This document shows, in pieces, positions 32,770 through 41,974 of a stretch of DNA of 64,000 nucleotides (positions are counted from its first letter, which is position 1; every line of letters starts with the position of its first letter). The stretch is from Halobaculum magnesiiphilum (GTDB lineage Archaea; Halobacteriota; Halobacteria; Halobacteriales; Haloferacaceae), in NCBI RefSeq assembly GCF_019823105.1, contig NZ_CP081958.1:2790001-2854000 (forward strand). The letters run 5' to 3'. The notes under the pieces are model-generated. The model ran no database searches. It saw nothing but the letters and a program-made list of their open reading frames with translations, and was not told the DNA's origin. A program made the position numbers and the translations under genes.

Positions 32770-33342
32770 CTATGCCCGGTCCACGTCCGTCCGGTTCCAA
32801 TACTGTCGCACCCGCAGCCCCACGAACACGACGGCGGCGACGGCGATCACGCCCAACTGTGGATGCGTGCCCATGTCTCGATAGATCCGGATCAGCCGTA
32901 CCCACGGCGCCACCTCGTCGGCCGAGGACACCGGAACCGGGAACAGCGGGTACAGCAGGAAGCGCGCGGACCACAGGTCACCCGCGAGCAGGAAGCGGTA
33001 CGTGTCGCCTATCAGGTGGCTCAGATAGCCGATCGAGAACGCCCCGGGCGTGACGACCCGCAGGCGCTCGGGCCACGTGTCGCCGTCCCAGCGTCCGGAG
33101 AGGCGTCGCGCGATCCACCACACGGCGAGCGAACACGCGGCGAACGCGAACAGCGAGTGTGCCAACGACCGACCGTACGAGAGGACTTCCACGTACGCGA
33201 GCGGCTTGTCGACCAGATCCGGGAACTGACTGCCGACCGCGAGCGGGACGAGCGCGGCGCGTGCGGGCAGACGATGTCTCCCGACGGCCGCGTACCCCGC
33301 ATACCAGAGGTACGCGAACGCGAGATGCCCCAGCGGTAACAC
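32770..33342 (-). CDS. YdjM/DUF457-like membrane-bound metal-dependent hydrolase
   Basis: A 190-residue membrane protein. It opens MLPLGHLAFAYLWYAG with the conserved early histidine, then GSQFPDLVDKPL (the P-D-x-x-D motif), SLAHSLFAF and YLSHLIGDTYRF, together giving the H/D residues proposed to bind metal in this family (E. coli YdjM-like). About four to five helices are visible. GTG 33342 is the start because the family's first histidine is six residues in. A perfect inverted repeat with a TATA-like centre lies just upstream. Confidence 0.78.
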   Translation of the reverse strand: MLPLGHLAFAYLWYAGYAAVGRHRLPARAALVPLAVGSQFPDLVDKPLAYVEVLSYGRSLAHSLFAFAACSLAVWWIARRLSGRWDGDTWPERLRVVTPGAFSIGYLSHLIGDTYRFLLAGDLWSARFLLYPLFPVPVSSADEVAPWVRLIRIYRDMGTHPQLGVIAVAAVVFVGLRVRQYWNRTDVDRA

Positions 33343-33360
33343 GATGGGAGACAGGTGAGG

Positions 33361-33379
33361 CGTCCCGATAAGCGGGACG
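33361..33379. promoter_or_regulatory. Perfect inverted repeat enclosing the TATA box of the YdjM-like gene
   Basis: CGTCCCG (33361-33367) and CGGGACG (33373-33379) flank ATAAG. On the minus strand the centre reads GCTTATC, a TATA-like box about 26-32 nt upstream of GTG 33342. A regulator binding here would occlude TBP, so this is a good repressor-operator candidate. Confidence 0.5.
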
Positions 33380-33492
33380 ATCGCGTTCGTTCTCCCGGCG
33401 AACGGGTGCGGGTCGACGGGGCAAGACGGAACTCGAAAAACGACGACCGACGAGCCGGCGTCGGTCGGTTCGGCGGTCGATCCCGGTTCGAT

Positions 33493-34956
33493 TCAGTCGC
33501 TGCCGAACATCTGGCGCATCATCGGGTGCATCTCCATGAGCTGCTCCTCGGCGATCTCCTCGTACAGCTTGTAGGTGATCGACACCGTCAGCAGCAGCCC
33601 CGTCCCGGAGACGCCCCCGAGCGTGCCCAGCATGTTCGCCAACACCGCGAGCAGGCCGACGAGCGCGCCGCCGATGACGGTGACCTGCGGGATGTACCGC
33701 TCCATCACCTTCTCGATGACCTGCGGGTTCTTCCGGAAGCCGGGGATCTGCATCCCCGAGTTCTGGATCTGCTGGGCGGTCGACTCCGGCCCCATGCCGG
33801 TCGTCTCGACCCAGAACACCGCGAAGATGGCGCCGCCGACGATCATGAACGTGAGGTCGACGAGCACGCGGAGGACGATCTGCCAGGGTTCGGCGCTCAC
33901 GGTGAACGCCCCGGAGAACCACATCCAATCCGAGCGCGTCTGGATCGGCGCGAGGTAGTAGAACAGCCCGCTCACGGGCTGTCCCTGCGAATAGACGCCG
34001 ACGAACGCCGGGAGCGTCATGTAGTTGTTGAGGATCTGCCCGAGGAACTGGATGTTCGCCTGCAGCGCGCGAACGAGGATCATCGGGAGGACGGACGCGT
34101 AGATGAGCTTCACGGGGAAGCGACCGCGGGCGCCCTTGACGCGGGCGTGGCTCAGCGGGATCTCGACGCGCACGGACTCGGTGTACACGACGACCGCGAA
34201 GATGAGCACCGTGGTGAACAGCGCGAGGATGTTCCCCGGGTCGAACAGCAGCGACTGGACGAACGGGTCGAGCTCGACGCTGCCGGTGATGATCCCGTAC
34301 CACGCGGGGAAGAAGCCGGTCACCTGGGTACCCAGCGCGGGCACGGCGAACAGTCCGGCGACGAGCTGCTGGCTCACGCCCGCGATGATGAACAGGCCGA
34401 TCCCTGAGCCGACGCCCCACTTGGAGATGACCTCGTCCATGAACAGGATGAGGACGCCGCCGACGAAGATCTGCGCGAACAGTACCGCCCGCATGCCGCC
34501 GCCGCCGATGCCCAGCGACGCTGCGAGCTGACTGTCCACCGGGAGGTAGTTGCCGGCGAACACCATCGGCAGGCCCGTCAGACAGATCATCACGACGACG
34601 AGCAGCTTCTGGAGCCCCTGATATAGCACCTGGTCGCGGGGGTCGTCGGTGTCGAGGCCGAGCAGGTCGGCGCCCCCGAGCAGCTGGAGGACGATGGACG
34701 CCGTGACGATCGGTCCGATGCCGAGCTGTAGGATCGACCCCTGCGAACCGGCGAGGATCGACCGGAAGCGACCGTAGAAGTCGCCCCCGGCGCCGCCGGT
34801 GGCGAGTCCGAACATCGTGATATTGGTGAGGAAGAAGTACATCACGAGGATGCCGGCCGTCCAGGCGAGCTTCCGTTTGAAGGGCACGTGCCCCTCCGGA
34901 CGCTCGACCGTCGGCATCCGCGTGAGTACGGGTTCCGCGGTCTCTTTCCAACCCAT
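33493..34956 (-). CDS. secY: Preprotein translocase subunit SecY
   Basis: A 487-residue channel subunit of the Sec61/SecY translocon with ten helices. The N terminus GWKETAEPVLTRMPTVERPEGHVPFKRKL-like region precedes helix 1, and helix 2/plug sequence (GGAGGDFYGRF, ILAGSQGSILQLGIGPIV) matches the archaeal family. The basic loops KLIYASVLP and FRKNPQVIEKVMERYIPQ are also typical. It is the last gene of the ribosomal cluster but is separated from uL15 by 246 bp and has GATATATGG directly before the start, so it may also have its own promoter. Confidence 0.95.
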   Translation of the reverse strand: MGWKETAEPVLTRMPTVERPEGHVPFKRKLAWTAGILVMYFFLTNITMFGLATGGAGGDFYGRFRSILAGSQGSILQLGIGPIVTASIVLQLLGGADLLGLDTDDPRDQVLYQGLQKLLVVVMICLTGLPMVFAGNYLPVDSQLAASLGIGGGGMRAVLFAQIFVGGVLILFMDEVISKWGVGSGIGLFIIAGVSQQLVAGLFAVPALGTQVTGFFPAWYGIITGSVELDPFVQSLLFDPGNILALFTTVLIFAVVVYTESVRVEIPLSHARVKGARGRFPVKLIYASVLPMILVRALQANIQFLGQILNNYMTLPAFVGVYSQGQPVSGLFYYLAPIQTRSDWMWFSGAFTVSAEPWQIVLRVLVDLTFMIVGGAIFAVFWVETTGMGPESTAQQIQNSGMQIPGFRKNPQVIEKVMERYIPQVTVIGGALVGLLAVLANMLGTLGGVSGTGLLLTVSITYKLYEEIAEEQLMEMHPMMRQMFGSD

Positions 34957-35202
34957 ATATCGTGCACCTGGTCGGCCGGCACACCTTAACGCTTCGATCA
35001 GGTCCGCGGCAGCAACGCGCCGTGAGGCGCCGACGCCGGCCGATCCCGGTCCGATCTACGGGGGCGATCACGCGCAGTTTGACGCGGCCGACGACGCGGT
35101 CGGCGCGGCCGCCAGCCGTCGCTCGGGGCGTCGGGACGCGTCGTGTGAAGAAGTGAGCCGCGAACCGCGGGATCCGACCGCGGCGTTCGTCGACGGGGCC
35201 GA
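34957..35202. other. Intergenic region between uL15 and secY
   Basis: This 246-bp gap is the only sizeable break in the ribosomal cluster. On the minus strand CGATATATGG abuts the secY start codon, too close for a leaderless TATA box at the ATG, so the sequence may instead be coincidental. No gene, strong hairpin or T-run is seen. Basal readthrough from uL15 into secY is likely. Confidence 0.35.
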
Positions 35203-35709
35203 TTACTCGTCGTCGCTGTCGGCGTCGGACTGCTCCTCGGACGCCTCGGCGTCGGCCTGCGCCTGCTCGGCGCGGTCGGTCAGCTCCGCGGAGCCGCCGG
35301 CCTCCTCGATGAGGCGGCGGGCTTCGGCGGTGAACGCGTCGGCCGTGACGTGCAGCTCCCCGCGGACCTGCCCGCCGCCGAGCACCTTCACCACGTCGAC
35401 CTCGTGGCCGTCCTCGGCCACGTCGCGGGCGTCGAGGGCGTAGCCGTCGCCCTCCTCTTCGGCGAGGCCGTCGGCCGCCAGGAGGGCGGCGTCCTCGTCC
35501 AGCTTCTGGACGGAGACCTCGACGACCTCGTCTTGCACGCCCTGCGGGCGCTTGAAGCCGTACTTGCCGAGCGGACCGTACAGCTGCCGTTCGTGCTTCT
35601 TGCGGCCGGCCGCGCCGCGACCGCCACGGTGACCGGCGCCGCGCCGGTTCTTGTGGGAGCCGCCGCCGTGCGTGCGCGAGCCGCGCTGGCGTCGCTTCTT
35701 GTTCGTCAT
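35203..35709 (-). CDS. rpl15: Large ribosomal subunit protein uL15
   Basis: 168 residues. The basic N terminus (TNKKRRQRGSRTHGGGSHKNRRGAGHRGGRG) is the rRNA-binding extension of uL15, followed by GKYGFKRP and the C-terminal KVLGGG-x-V-R-GELHVTADAF domain. The last 25 residues are an acidic tail typical of haloarchaea. The ATG overlaps the uL30 TAA by 1 nt. Start 35709 is fixed by the conserved N terminus, although the frame is open further upstream. Confidence 0.95.
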   Translation of the reverse strand: MTNKKRRQRGSRTHGGGSHKNRRGAGHRGGRGAAGRKKHERQLYGPLGKYGFKRPQGVQDEVVEVSVQKLDEDAALLAADGLAEEEGDGYALDARDVAEDGHEVDVVKVLGGGQVRGELHVTADAFTAEARRLIEEAGGSAELTDRAEQAQADAEASEEQSDADSDDE

Positions 35710-36167
35710 TATCGCATCGCCTCCAGGAGGGTGTCGATGTCGTCGTGACGACCGAGCGCGCCGCCGTTCTTCACGGCGTGTTTGATGCCGTCGTGGCCGC
35801 CGCGCGGGGCGTGCAGGCGGAGGACCGGGGAGAGACCCTGCTCGCGCAGCGTCGTCTCCTCCTCGACCAGCGCCGCCGAAAGCGACTCGACGTCGTCGTA
35901 GTCGGTGTTGTCGGCGACCCACTCGTCGTCGACGTCGGCGTCGCCCTCGAGGGGCTCGCCGCGCCGTTCGATGAGCATCGCGACCGTCTCGGTCTCGGGC
36001 TCGCCGAACGCGACGAAGTCGTTCACCTTCGCGATCATCCCGCGGTAGGTGTCCTCCTCGGGCACCAGCGCGCAGTGGTTGATCGCGTGGATGTTGAGCA
36101 TCTTCAGGGTGTCGCGCTGGGCGGCGGACATGTCGATCTCGCCGCGCAGTTGGACGACCGCCTGCAT
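35709..36167 (-). CDS. rpl30: Large ribosomal subunit protein uL30
   Basis: 152 residues, the long archaeal/eukaryotic form. [21 protein letters not shown]-like start, KMLNIHAINHCALVPEEDTYRGMIAKVNDFVAFG and the C-terminal RLHAPRGGHDGIKHAVKNGGALG match the archaeal family. An acidic segment (EGDADVDDEW) is a haloarchaeal feature. It overlaps uS5 and uL15 by 1 nt each. Confidence 0.95.
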   Translation of the reverse strand: MQAVVQLRGEIDMSAAQRDTLKMLNIHAINHCALVPEEDTYRGMIAKVNDFVAFGEPETETVAMLIERRGEPLEGDADVDDEWVADNTDYDDVESLSAALVEEETTLREQGLSPVLRLHAPRGGHDGIKHAVKNGGALGRHDDIDTLLEAMR

Positions 36168-36814
36168 CAGTGCTCACCCTCCGCTTCGCGCTGGACGCGC
36201 CGCGCCCTGTCGGGCGTGCGCGCCTGCGAGGCGTTCTTCAGGGCGTTGAACGTCGCCTTCGCGAGGTTGACCGTCGTCCGCGTGTTCCCGTTCGAGGAGG
36301 TCCAGGCGTCCTGGACTCCCGCGAGCTCGAGGATGTTGCGGACGGTCGGCGCCGCCGCGAGCCCGAGCCCCTGCGGGGCGGGCTTGATCTCGACCTCGAC
36401 GGAGCCGGCCTTGCCGGTCGCCGTCCGGGTGAGCGAGTTGACTCCGCCGGCGGAGTCCTCCCACGAGCCCGAGCCGCGGTCGACCTTGATCATGTTCAGC
36501 TTGGCGACCTCGATGGCCTTCTGGATCGCGCCGCCGACCTGGTCGTCGCGGCCCTCGGCGTAGCCGAGGTAGCCGTCGCCGTTGCCGATGGCGACGACAC
36601 AGCGGAACTTCACCCGGCGACCGGAGTCGGTCATGCGCTGGACCATGTTGATGTCCAGCACCTCGTCCTCCAGATCCGGGAGGAGCTGGTCGACCAACTG
36701 GTGCTCCTTCAGCGGGAGCCCCGAGTTGAGCGCCTGCTCCATCGAGGTGATGTCGCCCTCCTGTACCTTCCGGCCGAGCCGCGTGCGCGGCTCCCATCCG
36801 CCGTTTCTACTCAT
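36167..36814 (-). CDS. rps5: Small ribosomal subunit protein uS5
   Basis: 215 residues. The double-stranded RNA-binding domain starts near [33 protein letters not shown], followed by the C-terminal domain with [28 protein letters not shown]. uS5 lines the mRNA entry region and contributes to decoding accuracy. The start overlaps the uL18 end by 8 nt, the largest overlap in the cluster. Confidence 0.95.
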   Translation of the reverse strand: MSRNGGWEPRTRLGRKVQEGDITSMEQALNSGLPLKEHQLVDQLLPDLEDEVLDINMVQRMTDSGRRVKFRCVVAIGNGDGYLGYAEGRDDQVGGAIQKAIEVAKLNMIKVDRGSGSWEDSAGGVNSLTRTATGKAGSVEVEIKPAPQGLGLAAAPTVRNILELAGVQDAWTSSNGNTRTTVNLAKATFNALKNASQARTPDRARRVQREAEGEH

Positions 36815-37370
36815 TGTCGAATTCCTCCGTCAGGGTCTCCCGAACCTCGTCGAAGTGTTCGGGCAGGTCCGCCGCGTCGAACTCCCCGCTGTAGAGCGGC
36901 TCGTCGAGCTGCTCGTCGTAGGCGGCGATGTGCTCGCCGCGGTTGCGCGACCAGTCCGCGAGGACGCTCTCGTTGTGCGGGATCTCGAGCCCGGCGTCGA
37001 TCGCTCCTTCCTGCACCGCGAACGCCTTGTTTCCGGGCGTGGCGGTGTTCAGGCCGATGTCGAGGACGGCCTCCTCGAGGCCCGCCTCGACCGCCCGCAG
37101 TCCCGCGAGATAGCCCGTCAGGTACGCGCTGGGGAGATTGGCCGTGGGGGCCTCCCAGCCGTACTCCGCGAGGTCCTCGCTGGATGCGGCCGCGTGTGTC
37201 TCGTCGCCGTTCGGCCCGGGGGAAACCAGCTGCGCCCTGACGTGCTTGTTCGACAGGCGCGCGACGAGGCGCGGCTTGCCGGATTTCAGCAGGCGCAACC
37301 TCTGGTGGTAGTCCGTCCGGACTTCGCGACGGCGACGCATCGGTACCTTGTAGCGTGGTCCGGTCGCCAT
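36807..37370 (-). CDS. rpl18: Large ribosomal subunit protein uL18
   Basis: 187 residues. The archaeal uL18 pattern is clear: [46 protein letters not shown]-like N terminus, TAYLTG-type segment [16 protein letters not shown] and a helical acidic C-terminal part. It binds 5S rRNA with uL5. ATG 37370 overlaps the eL19 stop by 1 nt; an upstream in-frame extension inside eL19 is not used. Confidence 0.95.
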   Translation of the reverse strand: MATGPRYKVPMRRRREVRTDYHQRLRLLKSGKPRLVARLSNKHVRAQLVSPGPNGDETHAAASSEDLAEYGWEAPTANLPSAYLTGYLAGLRAVEAGLEEAVLDIGLNTATPGNKAFAVQEGAIDAGLEIPHNESVLADWSRNRGEHIAAYDEQLDEPLYSGEFDAADLPEHFDEVRETLTEEFDNE

Positions 37371-37831
37371 CAGTCGTCCTCCAGTGTTACGTCGTAGTTG
37401 TTCACGATGTACGAGTCGAGTCGTCGCACGTCCTCGAAGGCGCCGCCGGAGGCCTTGTTGTACAGCTCGCGGTACTGCGAGCTGTCGAGGGGCCCGTCGT
37501 CGCGGAGCTCCTTGAGGCGTGCGCGCTGGGCGCGGATCCGCGAGATCCACTCGTCCTTCTGACTCTGACGGCCGCCGGCCTTCCCCTTGCGGGAGCCGGC
37601 GCCCGTGCGGTGGCCGTACGAGCGCTTCTCGTCGCGCTCGCGGGCCCGGCCGCGGGAGTTGCCCTTGGCCTCCTTCTCGCGGATGTTGCCCTGTTCGATC
37701 TGCTCGCGGATGTCCTCACGCGTGATCGCGTCCGCGAGCTCGTCCTGTGCCTCCGGGTTGAGCCACACGCGGCTCTTGCCGACGTCGAGTTCGTCGGCGG
37801 CGAGCCGGCGCTGTGCTGCCAGATCGCTCAT
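37370..37831 (-). CDS. rpl19e: Large ribosomal subunit protein eL19
   Basis: 153 residues. [18 protein letters not shown] and [24 protein letters not shown] are the conserved N-terminal helices, followed by the very basic central helix [28 protein letters not shown] that runs along 23S rRNA, and a C-terminal [16 protein letters not shown] helix. It is an archaeal/eukaryotic-specific protein. The start overlaps the eL32 stop by 4 nt. Confidence 0.95.
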   Translation of the reverse strand: MSDLAAQRRLAADELDVGKSRVWLNPEAQDELADAITREDIREQIEQGNIREKEAKGNSRGRARERDEKRSYGHRTGAGSRKGKAGGRQSQKDEWISRIRAQRARLKELRDDGPLDSSQYRELYNKASGGAFEDVRRLDSYIVNNYDVTLEDD

Positions 37832-38541
37832 TCTTCAACCTCCACTTCGACGTAGGTCGGGTTGAGGACGCGGATCTCGCGGTCCTCACACTCGTCCTCG
37901 ATCGCCTCGCGCTTGCGGCCGCCGACCGACGAGGCGATCCGAACCGCCTGGGTCGCCGGGTCGACGCCCTCGAGGTCGTCCGTGTTGAACACGCGGACCT
38001 CCTCGAAGCCGCTCGGGTGCAGGCCGCGGGCGGCCGTCGGCGAGCGGAAGCCCGCCTCGACCTTCGGGCCCTTCCCCTTCATGCTGCGGCGCTGCTTCGA
38101 CAGCTGGCCGCGCGGACGACGCCACGAGGTCGGGATGCGCTTCTTCTTGTGGTAGTCCTGCCGGTTGAACTGCGGCTTGCCCTCGCGGAGCTTCTTGGCG
38201 AGCGCGCGGGCGCGCTCGTCGTCGAGCTCGGGCGTCTTGTCCGCGTGGCCGCGCGGGCGAAGCTCGGTCTCGACGTCCTCCTCGGCCTCCTCCTCGTCGG
38301 GTTCGGCCTCGGACTCGTCCTCCTCGATCTCCGCGTCGGCCTCCTCGTCGACCTCGAGCCCGCCCACGTCCGCCTTGATGCGGGCGGCGAGGGCGTTCCC
38401 GACGCCGTCGACGTCCGCGAGCTCGGACTGGGAGGCCGCCTTCACGTCCTCGACGGTCTCGTAGCCGGCCTCGCGGAGCGCGTCGGCCTTCGACGGGCCG
38501 ACGCCGGAGATGTCCTCGAGCGAATCCACGTCGTCGCTCAT
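37828..38541 (-). CDS. rpl32e: Large ribosomal subunit protein eL32 with helix-hairpin-helix extension
   Basis: 237 residues. The ribosomal core is residues about 120-235 ([41 protein letters not shown]). Residues 1-60 are a helix-hairpin-helix domain ([39 protein letters not shown]), and 60-100 a highly acidic linker. The HhH extension is known in haloarchaeal eL32 and may contact rRNA or DNA; its role is unclear. The gene abuts uL6 with no gap. Confidence 0.95.
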   Translation of the reverse strand: MSDDVDSLEDISGVGPSKADALREAGYETVEDVKAASQSELADVDGVGNALAARIKADVGGLEVDEEADAEIEEDESEAEPDEEEAEEDVETELRPRGHADKTPELDDERARALAKKLREGKPQFNRQDYHKKKRIPTSWRRPRGQLSKQRRSMKGKGPKVEAGFRSPTAARGLHPSGFEEVRVFNTDDLEGVDPATQAVRIASSVGGRKREAIEDECEDREIRVLNPTYVEVEVEE

Positions 38542-39078
38542 TTAGACATCACCCGTGGGCTTGCGCGTGATGTACACGCCGTCCTGGAAGATGCGCGTGT
38601 CCTTGTCGGTCACGCGGGTGAGCTGTTCGATGCTGGCGGCCGTCTGGCCGACGTCCTCCTTGGACGGGCCGGTCAAGACGAGCTCCTCGCCGTCGATCTG
38701 TACGTCGGTGTCGCCGCGGATCGACGCGCGGCGGGGTGCCGTCTCCCCGAGGAAGTTCGTGATGACGACCTCGTCGCCCTCCACGTCCACGTCCATCGGG
38801 AAGTGGGCGTAGAAGACCTCCATCTCGTACTCCCATCCCTCCGTGACCCCGTGGATCATGTTGTCCACGTGGCTCGCGAAGGTACCGACGGTCGCGTTCG
38901 TCTGGCGGTCGGCGTCGTCCGGGTACGCGATGACGACGGCATCGTCCTCCGCGGAGACGCTCACGTCCGGGTACCACAGGCGGCGCGTCACCGAGCCGTT
39001 CGGCCCCTCGATCGTGAGATCGAGGTGGTCGAGGTCGGCGGAGACGTCCTCGGGTAGTTCGATTGTTCGTTCTGCCAT
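38542..39078 (-). CDS. rpl6: Large ribosomal subunit protein uL6
   Basis: 178 residues with the two repeated uL6 domains: LDHLDLTIEGPNGSVTRRLWYPDVSV and the C-terminal ITNFLGETAPRRASIRGDTDV, ending QDGVYITRKP. The protein sits near the sarcin-ricin loop and factor-binding site. ATG 39078 is chosen over an upstream frame overlapping uS8, since family similarity begins at MAERTIELPED. Gaps to its neighbours are 0 and 2 nt. Confidence 0.95.
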   Translation of the reverse strand: MAERTIELPEDVSADLDHLDLTIEGPNGSVTRRLWYPDVSVSAEDDAVVIAYPDDADRQTNATVGTFASHVDNMIHGVTEGWEYEMEVFYAHFPMDVDVEGDEVVITNFLGETAPRRASIRGDTDVQIDGEELVLTGPSKEDVGQTAASIEQLTRVTDKDTRIFQDGVYITRKPTGDV

Positions 39079-39080
39079 TG

Positions 39081-39473
39081 TCAGTAGACGTATGCGATTA
39101 CCTGGCCACCGATGCCCTCCTCGCGGGCCTCGTAGTGGCTCATGACGCCGTGACTCGTGGTCACGATGAGTGCGCCGTAGTCGCGCGCCGGGAGGAATCG
39201 CTTCTCCCACTTCTCGTAGCCGTCCGCGGCCACGGAGTAGCGCGGCTTGACGGCGCCGCACTCGTTGATGGCGCCTTTCAGTTCGACCTCGAACGTTCCC
39301 GCTCGGCCGTCGTCCACGAACTCGAAGCCGTCGACGTAGCCGTTGTCGTACAGCACCTCGAGCGTGGAGCCGATGATGTTCGAGGCGGGCTGGACCGTGT
39401 ATTCCAGATGTCCGACGTCCTCGGCGTTGTCGAGGCCGGCGAGGGCGTCGGAGAGGGGGTCGTTACCTGCCAT
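39081..39473 (-). CDS. rps8: Small ribosomal subunit protein uS8
   Basis: 130 residues. NDPLSDALAGLDNAEDVGHLEYTV is the archaeal N terminus, and the C-terminal RDYGALIVTTSHGVMSHYEA matches the conserved S-x-G-x-M-x-x-x-E/A rRNA-binding signature. It binds the 16S central domain. Gaps to uS14 and uL6 are 2 nt. Confidence 0.95.
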   Translation of the reverse strand: MAGNDPLSDALAGLDNAEDVGHLEYTVQPASNIIGSTLEVLYDNGYVDGFEFVDDGRAGTFEVELKGAINECGAVKPRYSVAADGYEKWEKRFLPARDYGALIVTTSHGVMSHYEAREEGIGGQVIAYVY

Positions 39474-39475
39474 TG

Positions 39476-39667
39476 TTATCGGTACTTCCGGAAGCCCATG
39501 TCGCGGGCGACCTCGCGGAAACACTGGCGGCAGAGGTTGATGTCGTACTTGCCGACGAGCCCCTGCTTGCGCTCGCAGCGCCGGCACTCGACCTCCTGGC
39601 CGGTGCGCTTTGCGGCGTGCTCGCCCGTTTCCTCGGGTCCGGTCGTTTCTATGTCTGCGTCGCTCAT
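39476..39667 (-). CDS. rps14: Small ribosomal subunit protein uS14, zinc-binding form
   Basis: 63 residues. Two CxxC pairs (C-R-R-C and C-R-Q-C, 16 residues apart) bind zinc, followed by [14 protein letters not shown], the conserved C terminus. The first 25 residues are an acidic haloarchaeal addition. The start overlaps the uL5 stop by 4 nt. Confidence 0.95.
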   Translation of the reverse strand: MSDADIETTGPEETGEHAAKRTGQEVECRRCERKQGLVGKYDINLCRQCFREVARDMGFRKYR

Positions 39668-40188
39668 GCTGTGACCTCCACGTCGAACTCGCGTTCGAGG
39701 AACGCGACGGCGTCGTCGACGTCCATCCGGTGACCGGTCGGGATCGACCGGGTGACCTTGTCCCGCTTGGAGACGCGGTAGCCCGGTCGCGTGATGGTCA
39801 CGGTGACGTCGAGTCCGTAGATGCCGATCTGCGGGTCGTACTCCTGACTCGGGAACTCCGTGTGCTCGGCCACGCCGAAGCTCACGTTGCCCGTGTCGTC
39901 GAACTGCGAAGCCGAGAGGTCGGCCAGCTCCAGCGCGGTCTCGAGGAACTCGTCGGCGTCCTCGCCGCGCAGGGTGACCTTCGCCCCGATGGGGTCGCCG
40001 GGTCGGATGTCGAACTCGCCGATGGCGCGCTTGGCCGTCGTGCGAACCGTCTCCTGGCCGGTGATCTCCTCGAGGATCTCCTCGCCGTTGGCGAGCTCGC
40101 GACCGCCCTGACCGACGCCCATGTGGACGACGACCTTCTCGATGCGCGGTTCGCGCATCTCGTGGAAGTCCGCGTCAGCCTCGCTCAT
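39664..40188 (-). CDS. rpl5: Large ribosomal subunit protein uL5
   Basis: 174 residues. [20 protein letters not shown]-type N terminus, then [22 protein letters not shown] and [43 protein letters not shown] define archaeal uL5, the 5S rRNA-binding protein at the subunit interface. Four-nucleotide overlaps link it to eS4 and uS14. Confidence 0.95.
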   Translation of the reverse strand: MSEADADFHEMREPRIEKVVVHMGVGQGGRELANGEEILEEITGQETVRTTAKRAIGEFDIRPGDPIGAKVTLRGEDADEFLETALELADLSASQFDDTGNVSFGVAEHTEFPSQEYDPQIGIYGLDVTVTITRPGYRVSKRDKVTRSIPTGHRMDVDDAVAFLEREFDVEVTA

Positions 40189-40883
40189 TCGTCATCACCC
40201 ACGAAGTTCTCGTCGATAACGACGACGTACTCCTCGACCGTCTCGAAGTCGCCCTCGTCCTGCGTGACGCTCACGGCGTTGTCGCCGGAGCCGGCGGTGA
40301 CGGTGATCTCGTCGATCTCGCCGATCTCGCCGGCGTGCGCGCCGGCGACGGCGGTGACGAGCGCGCCCTCCTCGTAGGGGAAGTGCGCGACGACCTCCTT
40401 GGTGTCGTTGTCGACGACCAGCGAGTCGCCGCCGGCGTAGCTCCCGTCCTCGCTCACGAGGGTCGTCCCGTCGTGGAGCGTGTACTGGAAGTTGCCGCCG
40501 GCGACCTGCGTCTTGCCCGCGACCTTCCCCAGGCGCGAGGAGGCGGCCTCCTCGTCGATGGGCGTCAGCGAGAGCCGACCGCCCTCGCCGGGGAACACGC
40601 GGTAGTACTCCTCGCGCTCGGCAAAGGCCAGGATGTCGAACATCCCGACCGGGCGGGCCTCGTCGGACACCGCCTTGCCGTTGACGAGCACGGATCCGTG
40701 ATCGAGCGCGTAGCGCGCCTCCTTCCGGGAGTCGACGTACCCGAGCACGTCCCGAAGGACGATGAGCAGGGGCACGCCGGACTCGCCGTGCGGGCCCGCG
40801 CCCGCCTTCACGGTGAACGTCTCCTCTTTCCGCTCGATCGGCCACGAGTTCGGGGCCGACAGTCGCTTCTGGTGGTTACTCAT
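40185..40883 (-). CDS. rps4e: Small ribosomal subunit protein eS4
   Basis: 232 residues. It opens [18 protein letters not shown], then an S4-like RNA-binding domain ([32 protein letters not shown]), a central eS4 domain and a KOW-like C-terminal segment ([26 protein letters not shown]). An archaeal/eukaryotic-specific protein. ATG 40883 is chosen by the conserved N terminus; the open frame continues upstream into uL24. Confidence 0.95.
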   Translation of the reverse strand: MSNHQKRLSAPNSWPIERKEETFTVKAGAGPHGESGVPLLIVLRDVLGYVDSRKEARYALDHGSVLVNGKAVSDEARPVGMFDILAFAEREEYYRVFPGEGGRLSLTPIDEEAASSRLGKVAGKTQVAGGNFQYTLHDGTTLVSEDGSYAGGDSLVVDNDTKEVVAHFPYEEGALVTAVAGAHAGEIGEIDEITVTAGSGDNAVSVTQDEGDFETVEEYVVVIDENFVGDDE

Positions 40884-40884
40884 G

Positions 40885-41247
40885 TTATGCAGCCTCCTCG
40901 TCGGACTCCAGACGCGCCTCCCGGCGGTCGTCCTCGAGGTCCAGGTCGACGACGCGCACGTTCGAGGTGTCGAGCGGGCGCGGGGTCTCCTCCCCATCGG
41001 CCTTCTCGACGGTGACGTCCTCGACGTGGATCGCCGACTCGCGGAGATCCACCTCGAGCACCTCACCCTCCTCGCCCGCGAAGTCGCCGCGCATGACCTC
41101 GACGGTGTCGCCCGCGTTGACGCGGACGTTCCGCTGGCCGTACTCCTCCCGGAGCTCCTCCGAGAGGGTGGCGCGGACGAACTTCTGCCGCTCGTGGAGC
41201 GGCGCGTCTCGGGTCCGTGTGCGCTGTTTGTGCGGTTGTTCGCTCAT
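40885..41247 (-). CDS. rpl24: Large ribosomal subunit protein uL24
   Basis: 120 residues. A basic N terminus ([21 protein letters not shown]) is followed by a KOW domain ([39 protein letters not shown]), ending in an acidic tail. It is an assembly initiator of the large subunit. The start overlaps uL14 by 4 nt. Confidence 0.95.
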   Translation of the reverse strand: MSEQPHKQRTRTRDAPLHERQKFVRATLSEELREEYGQRNVRVNAGDTVEVMRGDFAGEEGEVLEVDLRESAIHVEDVTVEKADGEETPRPLDTSNVRVVDLDLEDDRREARLESDEEAA

Positions 41248-41642
41248 ACGATCTGAGTCGCGGTGGATGCGATGCTCCCGAAGCGTTCGGCGACCTCGCG
41301 CGCGATGGGACCCTTGATCTCGGTCCCGCGCGGCTCCTCCATGTCGTCGATGACGACGGCGGCGTTGTCCGCGAACTTCACGCGGGTGCCGTTCGGTCGA
41401 CGGATGGATTTGCGCTGGCGGACGATGACGGCCTCCAGCACCTGGCGCCGCATCTCCGGCGTCCCCTTGGTCACCGAGACGGTGACCTTGTCGGCGACGC
41501 CCGCTTTGGGGTGGCGATTCTTCGTGCCCGAGTAGCCCGAGACGGAGATGACCTTCAGCTCACGCGCGCCGGTGTTGTCGGCGCACGCGATCAGGGAGCC
41601 CTTCTCCAGGCCCTGCGTGACGTCGGCCTTGAGAGCCTCCAT
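41244..41642 (-). CDS. rpl14: Large ribosomal subunit protein uL14
   Basis: 132 residues. [72 protein letters not shown] and [12 protein letters not shown] are the diagnostic uL14 segments. It lies at the subunit interface near eS6/h14. It overlaps uS17 by 1 nt. Confidence 0.95.
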   Translation of the reverse strand: MEALKADVTQGLEKGSLIACADNTGARELKVISVSGYSGTKNRHPKAGVADKVTVSVTKGTPEMRRQVLEAVIVRQRKSIRRPNGTRVKFADNAAVVIDDMEEPRGTEIKGPIAREVAERFGSIASTATQIV

Positions 41643-41974
41643 CAGGCATCACCGTCCGTGTCGAGCTGCTCGACCACGACGTGACTCTTCGTCTTCGACA
41701 GCGGCCGCGTCTCGGCGATGCGAACCTCGTCCCCCTCCTCGACGTCGAGGCAGGGCGACAGGTGCGCCGGCACGCGGCTTCGTCGTTTCATGTACCGGTC
41801 GTACTTCGGCACGAATACGTCGTATTCGCGCTCGACGACGACCGTCTTGTCCATCGATGTGGAGGCGACCGTCCCCTCGAGCGTCTGTCCGCGCACGGAA
41901 AGCGATCCGTGGAACGGGCAGTTCTCGTCGGAGCAGGCTTCCTCCGGTTCTGTTACGTTCAGTCCGATTGCCAT
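41642..41974 (-). CDS. rps17: Small ribosomal subunit protein uS17
   Basis: 110 residues of OB fold. An archaeal N-terminal extension with C-S-D-E-N-C-P-F-H precedes [66 protein letters not shown]-type core. It binds 16S helices 7 and 11. Overlaps of 1 nt connect it with Rnp1 and uL14. Confidence 0.95.
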   Translation of the reverse strand: MAIGLNVTEPEEACSDENCPFHGSLSVRGQTLEGTVASTSMDKTVVVEREYDVFVPKYDRYMKRRSRVPAHLSPCLDVEEGDEVRIAETRPLSKTKSHVVVEQLDTDGDA

